In this document: piece after piece, positions 24,337 through 30,000 of the stretch | Layout: each line of letters opens with the position of its first letter | How positions within the stretch are numbered: position 1 is the first letter of the stretch | Assembly: GCA_030141605.1 (NCBI GenBank) | Contig: JAQGDQ010000583.1 | Location: 1-30,000 of the forward strand | Direction: 5' to 3' | Length of the DNA stretch: 30,000 nt | Origin: Tubiluchus corallicola | Taxonomy: Eukaryota; Priapulida; Priapulimorpha; Priapulimorphida; Tubiluchidae | The notes under the pieces: model-generated | Told to the model about the DNA's origin: nothing | Database searches by the model: none | What the model saw: only the letters and a program-made list of their open reading frames with translations | Position numbers and translations under genes: made by a program

Positions 24337-24672
24337 TTACTCTCGCGTAAGTAAACTGACATCCGAAAGCGTTGCAATATGATCATCAGGTAGAATTTTC
24401 AAAAGCAACTGCATTGGCTTTATTTCCCCTTGTGGAGAATTGACACAACAATGGCACTTATCATTTGTTTGCGTTTGTTGGGGAGGAGAGTGCAAGGTAT
24501 CATTTGTTTGCGTTTGGCGGGGGTGGATGAGGTTGCTAAACTTTACAGGAAGACTACCACTACGTCTAGAAATATCAGAAATCCCGCTTTCCGCTTTTTT
24601 GAACGAATCCCTCAAAGAACTCGAAGCAAGGAGTGCAACTTGTAATTTGTGTTTAGTTTCTAAATTCAACAT
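24337..24672 (-). CDS. Unrecognised 111-codon ORF
   Basis: Open frame from ATG to stop, upstream of the ZP gene on the same strand. The sequence is polar and Ser/Gln/Thr-rich, and contains a near repeat QTQTND caused by a 19-base direct duplication (about 24459 and 24498). There is no signal peptide, helix or family motif that I know. It may be chance: a plus-strand frame of 87 codons also overlaps it. Low confidence that it is a gene. Confidence 0.15.
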   Translation of the reverse strand: MLNLETKHKLQVALLASSSLRDSFKKAESGISDISRRSGSLPVKFSNLIHPRQTQTNDTLHSPPQQTQTNDKCHCCVNSPQGEIKPMQLLLKILPDDHIATLSDVSLLTRE

Positions 24673-25829
24673 TTACACTGAGATGTCATTAAGCAGAGAT
24701 TAAACAAAGGAACCATCTGGCGGATTAGAAAGATGCATGTATCTTGTATTTACACTTTTTTCTCTTGTTGATATGTTGGTACATCACGATTCAAGTAATT
24801 TAAATTCTAAAAGCCGGGTCAAAGAGACCTTTGTTATCTTTTGAGTGTCGCTGTCGCTGTTGTTGTCACCGTCGATGTTTTTGGGTTGTCTAAATAAATA
24901 ACGTGTTCACTACAGAATGTTCGTGCGTAATTCAGTCGCAGTAAGGTTGGACGCGATCATCAGCTCTTGATATTGTTTTGGCATAAATTTGGTTCTGCTT
25001 GTGTACAATTGCAACGTTTTTAAGCTGGCAACACAAACATAAATTAATGCATCACGTTACAATAGTTAGGCAAATTTAAGGATTATTGGTTACGGGCACG
25101 AGCACTTTAAAACGTAAATGCAATTAATAAGTGTGTCAGACAACGTGCACACAATACTCCAGATTACAAACGACAAGGCACTGTATCATATCCAAAAGCT
25201 ATGCTTGATGGGACTTCTGCTACAGCGTTTTTAGCTTCACCAGTTTGTCAGCCGTTTCTATCTCTCCTACTCTTAAACTGATGACTAAAACTTTATAGCT
25301 TTCAGTCACTTCAATTTTGCAGATGCTTAAAGTCTAAGCTTCCCTTTTAATTTCTGTGATACAGAGTGAGATTATAATCCATACAATGTAGATAACTGGT
25401 GGTAACAACTTGGTTAAGCAGTTATTAGAATTTGCTCGAAATTTTTTAGGGCCAGCGATTTTTCTTGCCATAAATTGCATCATTTTTGCAAAATGTTTTA
25501 ACAAAACTGAAAAATGCGGGTGCTTGTAGGTCCTGTAGTGATGTTGAGAGTGAGTAAATACGCTAATGGTAACGACAACTATTGTGATAGCTACGGCAGT
25601 GGAAATGATGATACTAAGCAACAATAACAGCAGTAAGACGTCAACAACAAATACCACCAAGAACAGTAACGAGGAGGATAGATAAGTCTACCACCATTAC
25701 CACCACTGCTGTCCATCATCCACCACTCTTTGCCCTAACAGCTCTAATAAACTAAGGACGTATAAACCATTTAAGTATAAATTTTGGATTACTGGTGTTC
25801 CTAGAGCACATAAGGAAACTTACACAAAA
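24673..25829. other. Intergenic, nothing firm
   Basis: AT-rich. Imperfect ACN/CAN triplet sequence lies at about 25600-25730. No gene or mobile element recognised. Confidence 0.5.
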
Positions 25830-26365
25830 TTCTGCGTTAGCGCGCATAGACTGCAAATTGAGGCTGGTCCCTAAACCCCGGTTGATATGAGAAAATGTAC
25901 TTACGTAAGAATGGGAGCACAGAAGATGAATTTCACTTTAGTATGCAATACAATGTTTACTGTCAAGAAAGGACTGCGTTCTTAAGTCAAACGTCAGATG
26001 TTTTTCCAGAATTCCCATCCATGTGTAATATCGATAAGTTTATAACAAGTTTTTTAAACAAAAGTGGAGATGTGCAAGTTAAGAAATTGTTGATTAACTC
26101 TGTGCATAAAATTTTAACTATACGTGATTTTAACTTAAGAGGTACGAATTAATTTTACTGAGAATTAATGTATTCTACCTGCACTATGATATACATGTAG
26201 ATGTGTTTGTTAATTATTGTATTTTTTTCTTTTTATCAGCTACGCTTAAAAAGAGTCCTGTATTTGTCAGGACGTGTTCCTGTATGCGTTGTTTATATAA
26301 GTGTGTGATTTGTTAACTGTACTTGTGTTTATGTTTGTGAAATAAAGCATCTATTATTATTACCA
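25830..26365 (+). pseudogene. LINE 3' fragment (frameshifted C-terminus, 3'UTR and (ATT)n tail)
   Basis: At 25895-26152 the plus strand reads RKNGSTEDEFHFSMQYNVYC, then QERTAFLSQTSDVFPEFPSM. The GxxEDExHFxxxCxxYxxxR pattern is the usual C-terminal end of many non-LTR elements. Upstream, in another frame, IDCKLRLVPKPRLI (with a stop) resembles the preceding LRIETGRxxxPxxxR segment, so there is a frameshift. The 3'UTR ends in AATAAA (26341-26346) and a short (ATT)n tail. It sits within triplet-rich DNA. The HFxxxC cysteine is Tyr here, which fits decay. Confidence 0.7.
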
Positions 26366-27835
26366 TTAAAGGAATCGTCACCAAAAGCATTAGCAGCAAC
26401 GACAAAGTCAGAAAGACTAGTGAGAGTAAAGATCCCATTACGAATATCAGTAAGTGCAATAGTAAAGTAATGACAATAACAACAGCCACAAGTTGAAATT
26501 AAATACCATGATAAAGCTAGACATGATAAAGGATAGCAAAACAGACTGACAAAACTGTTCTGAAATAATTAACTTTCGCTCAAAAAACTCTAGAATATTC
26601 AGCCATGTGAATGGCCACTTGTACCTGGATGATTAATTAACAGAATTATCTGACCGCTTTGTGCACCAAGCGCACCGGCCTTGAAACTCCATCTAGAGGC
26701 CCGTCCTGAACTCTTGAGATTGCCTTCTGTGAAAAAGTATCTTCATTAAATGGAGGTCAAGATGCACGCTACACAGCTGGGATCTCAACCGTGATACGGA
26801 AAGTTATGACTGTTACTTTCTTGGATGCCTTTCAATTAGTATCGTTCAAAATTAAACCCAAAGTTAGTTGAAATAAAAAGGAAGTGTAGCGAGACACTTC
26901 TAGTAAAAATGTCAAGTCATTATATACCTGCAGTTTTTATTAAAATATACATATATATTTGAAATACATTGATATAACAGATTACAGAACTGGACTACTG
27001 CTTCTTACAAGCACTCTCGCTTTTATGAAATCATAAAAAGACTTTCTACTACACAGTAGACTCTGTTCTCTCTGTTGTCCTAAACAGGGCACCATGTTAG
27101 TTCGCAACACAACACTTTTTGATTTCGATGCATTTTATTTTTGTTTCTTATACATTTTCTCTGAAACATTTTGTTTCATTCAAAATACGCAAATGCCTGT
27201 TACAAAGGAAAACGTAGATTGGCAGATATTGTAAGCACGCATGGCATTTAAATCTTTGGGAGAATGCATTTAAGAAATAGGTCAACACAGGAAATAATTG
27301 GAGAAAGAACGAACTAACGAAGGATCCCCTCTTACAATGATGACGTAATTCAGCGAGTGAATGGTAAAGGCTATACTGTAATTGGAACAGCTTCCACTTG
27401 AACGCCATAACACTTTCACCTCGATGAAGTGATTATTCAAAATTGACCTGGCCTTCTTAGTGTAGCCATGTCATAGGTTGATAAAATTACACTCGTTCAA
27501 TTAAATCAATTAAATTAAGTCTTGTGTGAAGTTATTTATGACAAAAAATAAATGTAAATATCTTGATAATAAATGTTTCATGGAAGATTAACGATAAAGC
27601 AGCGTAAATCATAATGTGATCAACTGGTTACATTTATTACGTCTCTACGTTTTCCTGTTAATTGTTAAAATGCCGGGTTTATTATTTTATTATCGTCACA
27701 GGGTTGTGCCTGTGGCAAGGTGCTTGTTAGGGGTTTCATTGAGGAAAATTGGAGGCGCTTTTAATTAGCTCAGTCACGGCATTACAAAATTTTGCTCTAC
27801 GTTTATACGTTGTTCACAAGCGTCCTAAACAACTA
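26366..27835. other. Intergenic, nothing firm
   Basis: ACN/ACA triplet-rich start (26366-26500), then AT-rich sequence. A short inverted repeat (TTTTATGA-aa-TCATAAAA, 27021-27038) is the only structure seen. Confidence 0.5.
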
Positions 27836-28240
27836 CAGTCAACCCTCGTTAAACCGAACTAATGGGGGGGGGGGGGTCCGGTTTAACCGATTGTCCGATT
27901 TATCCGATATGCCTATATATGGTCTATATTATACAGGAATAATCACCTTAATAAGGCCTATATACATTGCACTATATACTGTGCACTATATACTATACTG
28001 TATATTACTTTAAAATAGCTAACCTGTGAGGATAAAGAAATTAGCGAGTGCTTTCGATGAGGTAAGCAAACTGAATTTTGGCGGGAATCGTAGCAGCCTG
28101 GGCAGCACCGCGAGCCGCTTCCGCCCCTCAATGGCTCGTGGTGAGTTGGTAGGCCGTGTGTGTTTAGCGCTCCGGCTCGGTCGGAAATCGGTCAGTTTCG
28201 TTTACCACGGTGACGTCCGTCTTATCCGATATCCGGGCTA
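27836..28240 (+). mobile_element. Pogo-like DNA transposon end (single-ended, truncated or decayed)
   Basis: CAGTCAACCCTCGTTAAACC at 27836, preceded by TA, looks like a pogo/Tigger terminus. A G13 run (27864-27876) follows, then gtccggtttaaccgattgtc and ttatccgatat (27900-27910, repeated directly at 28222-28232). I do not see the matching inverted end, so the right boundary is a guess. A 71-codon plus-strand ORF across 28026-28241 has no recognisable motif. Confidence 0.45.
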
Positions 28241-28259
28241 ATTGTCCAACACACAAATT

Positions 28260-28738
28260 GTATTATAATTTTTGAATTTTAGTTAGGTATTATAGTAGCT
28301 ATTTGACAGCAAAAACACAATTTGGCTGTCCTAAAGCGAGACTTGATCAATTACCATATATGCCTATAATTAATCAAAACTAATTATTATAATAAATATC
28401 ATTTCAATGAGATTGCTGCTTGCGCCAGCTTCATTACTGGGCAGCTGAATGTTGAGAGGTAGTTAATAATATTGACATTTAGGTAGGATGATTATGAAAG
28501 ATTGCAACTATTAGAAAGAGGTCTGTAATACATATCAACAAGGTACATAAAAACTGTTAGAATTAAGCTCAGTTATTAGGGTCATTACTAAAATATGCAG
28601 AAGCGACAAAAATAAGTAAGCAAAAAAATTAAATTAAAAATAAACATGGCAATTTAGCCACAATGCCCACAACAAAGTGTAGAGTGTTTTATATTTTAAT
28701 TTTATTTGTAGCTAATCGACAAACGGCGTTATTCTTAC
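28260..28738. other. Intergenic, nothing recognised
   Basis: AT-rich with no ORF or repeat of note. Confidence 0.5.
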
Positions 28739-29076
28739 AGTTTCGTTGTGCGCACGCGCAGTTGCTGTAGGTCAAAGGTTATGTGTACAACAGCAACGCG
28801 TTTTAATTATAATCGTCACGTGACATGTGGGTAAAGCAAAGCCGTCTGCCGCATTAATACAGTAACTTTTACGTGGTCTTTAGAGTGATTTACTAGCAGG
28901 ATCTTTTTTAGGAACAAGAAAAATGAACTAGGTAAGGTTCTAGCTAGCTGTTAAAACTGTTACTATTACAACAGCATGGGCTCAGAGGCGTTGTCAAGTG
29001 TACACAAATGTGTTGTCTGGTACACTTAACCTTTGAACTTTTCACGATCATCATTAATCCCTGGAACTGTGAAAGA
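28739..29076 (+). repeat. Dispersed repeat family A, copy 2
   Basis: Direct-orientation counterpart of 5345-5694 with several small indels and substitutions. It retains the NRF1-consensus 12-mer (28749-28760) and a longer E-box palindrome GTCACGTGAC (28815-28824). It ends at ctggaactgtgaaaga, just upstream of a LINE 3' end. Confidence 0.9.
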
Positions 29077-29196
29077 ACTATTAAGAATTATTGATATTGA
29101 GTTTACATTTGAAGTTCTGCGCCGCTTTCTTTTGCTGTCACACAGATTCTAGAGCAGAGATGTAAAGTCTGTACTGGCTGTACACAAAAAAACAGC

Positions 29197-29640
29197 GTGC
29201 AAAATAGGTGTAAATTAAAATCGCAGAAGCAAACTTATGTGTCCCGGATGGGTGAGGACCGTATTCCTCGGACTCTCCTGTTTGGTGAGTTGGCAGTAGG
29301 GGCAAGGAGGGTCGGTAGGCCCTTTAAGCGTTACAAAGACCAGCTGAAGGATACCCTGAATCAATGCAACATCCAACCAGAAAACTTCGAGACCCTGGCG
29401 AGTGACAGAACTCAGTGGAGAGCGCTCTGCAAGAGAGCAGTGATCAACTTTGAGCATCTACGAATAGAAGATCTCAAAGAAAAGAGGCGTCGGCGTAAGA
29501 ATAATGTGCAGTGACTCGACGGACTTTCATGACTCACTTATTTTATTTCCTACTGTAATATCTCTCTGTATTTTGTGTCTGTCTGTGGGGCCGGATCCGT
29601 CGTTTGACGACGGCCTACCAATATATATATATATACAATA
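29197..29640 (+). pseudogene. LINE 3' end: polyprotein C-terminus, hairpin and (TA)n tail
   Basis: The frame closing at 29514 reads VSRMGEDRIPRTLLFGELAV, then GRPFKRYKDQLKDTL and LASDRTQWRALCKRA. RxPxxLLxGEL...GRPxxRYKDxxK...DRxxWR is the well-known C-terminal tail of non-LTR retrotransposons. The similarity starts near 29237, while the ATG at 29197 is probably not native, so the element is 5'-truncated. After the stop comes a short 3'UTR, a 6-bp hairpin CCGTCG-TTTGA-CGACGG (29597-29613) and (AT)n at 29621-29634. The frame is still open, so the insertion may be fairly young. Confidence 0.82.
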
Positions 29641-30000
29641 TAAACTTATGAAGCCCGTTTGATACTACTAAAATTCTCATGAATCATAGACTCGGTTGGT
29701 TTCTGTTGTAACTGCTACTAAGTTTTAATTTTTTTAAAGCAGCGAGAGTCTTTAGAAGAAGTCGATATAATACTGTTTTCTTACTACCGTCTTTGAACCG
29801 CGCTGTGGTGCAGTTAGTTGCCCTTTAGCTATCTCTAACTTGATTGATTGCACCGTTAATGACAGAGAAAGAAAAAAAGAGGAGCTGCTTGCTTACTTGT
29901 AATTCATCCCCAGGTCTCACGTGTAGTTTAATAAAAGAAAGCTTGCCCCTACATCACTTATTTCAAATAAAGTTCAATGACGATTTCTAATAGCGGTTGT
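29641..30000. other. Right edge, nothing recognised
   Basis: AT-rich. No exon or repeat I can support. Confidence 0.4.

Overview
This is eukaryotic, animal nuclear DNA. It is AT-rich, with GT-AG introns, long introns and intergenic stretches, many microsatellites, and fragments of several transposable element classes. The two recognisable cellular genes are metazoan receptor or matrix types. The repeat content (hAT- and mariner-type MITEs, a tRNA-derived SINE, LINE tails ending in a hairpin plus (TA)n) fits an invertebrate. I cannot place the phylum from this window.

Region 1-4790 holds the 5' part of a GABA-B-type receptor gene on the minus strand. Exon 1 (signal peptide and start of the ligand-binding domain) is at 4554-4790, exon 2 at 2542-2679 and exon 3 at 1364-1530. 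It is then broken by a large inverted duplication. Positions 120-764 and 1364-2008 are 645-base reverse complements with no difference that I could find. Exon 3 therefore occurs twice, facing opposite ways, and exon 4 (1207-1308) lies between the arms in the wrong orientation for the rest of the gene. The seven-helix part is not in the window. A 450-base compound microsatellite, (AG)n-(AT)n-(GA)n, adjoins the duplication.

Region 4791-8325 is intergenic. It has a 350-base dispersed repeat (second copy at 28739-29076), complementary GAT-rich and ATC-rich tracts, and a 356-base mariner-like MITE with a BamHI-containing minisatellite inside.

Region 8326-23857 is one complete minus-strand gene that I assembled from eight coding exons with compatible phases (1896 nt, 631 codons plus stop). 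It encodes a secreted zona pellucida (ZP) domain protein: signal peptide, Thr-rich mucin-like stalk with internal duplications, and a full ten-cysteine ZP module. Its introns carry a hAT MITE with an 8-bp target duplication, a 1.35-kb TA-flanked element with inverted ends, a tRNA-type SINE, a LINE fragment and a candidate palindromic MITE.

Region 23858-30000 has no convincing cellular gene. It carries two LINE 3' ends, one pogo-like transposon end, the second copy of the dispersed repeat and one unexplained 111-codon ORF. The GABA-B receptor would act at the cell surface in neurotransmitter sensing and the ZP protein in extracellular or apical matrix. Nothing indicates that they work together. 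I found no new multi-gene system; the points most worth checking are the inverted duplication, the architecture of the ZP gene, and the motif-bearing dispersed repeat upstream of the receptor gene.
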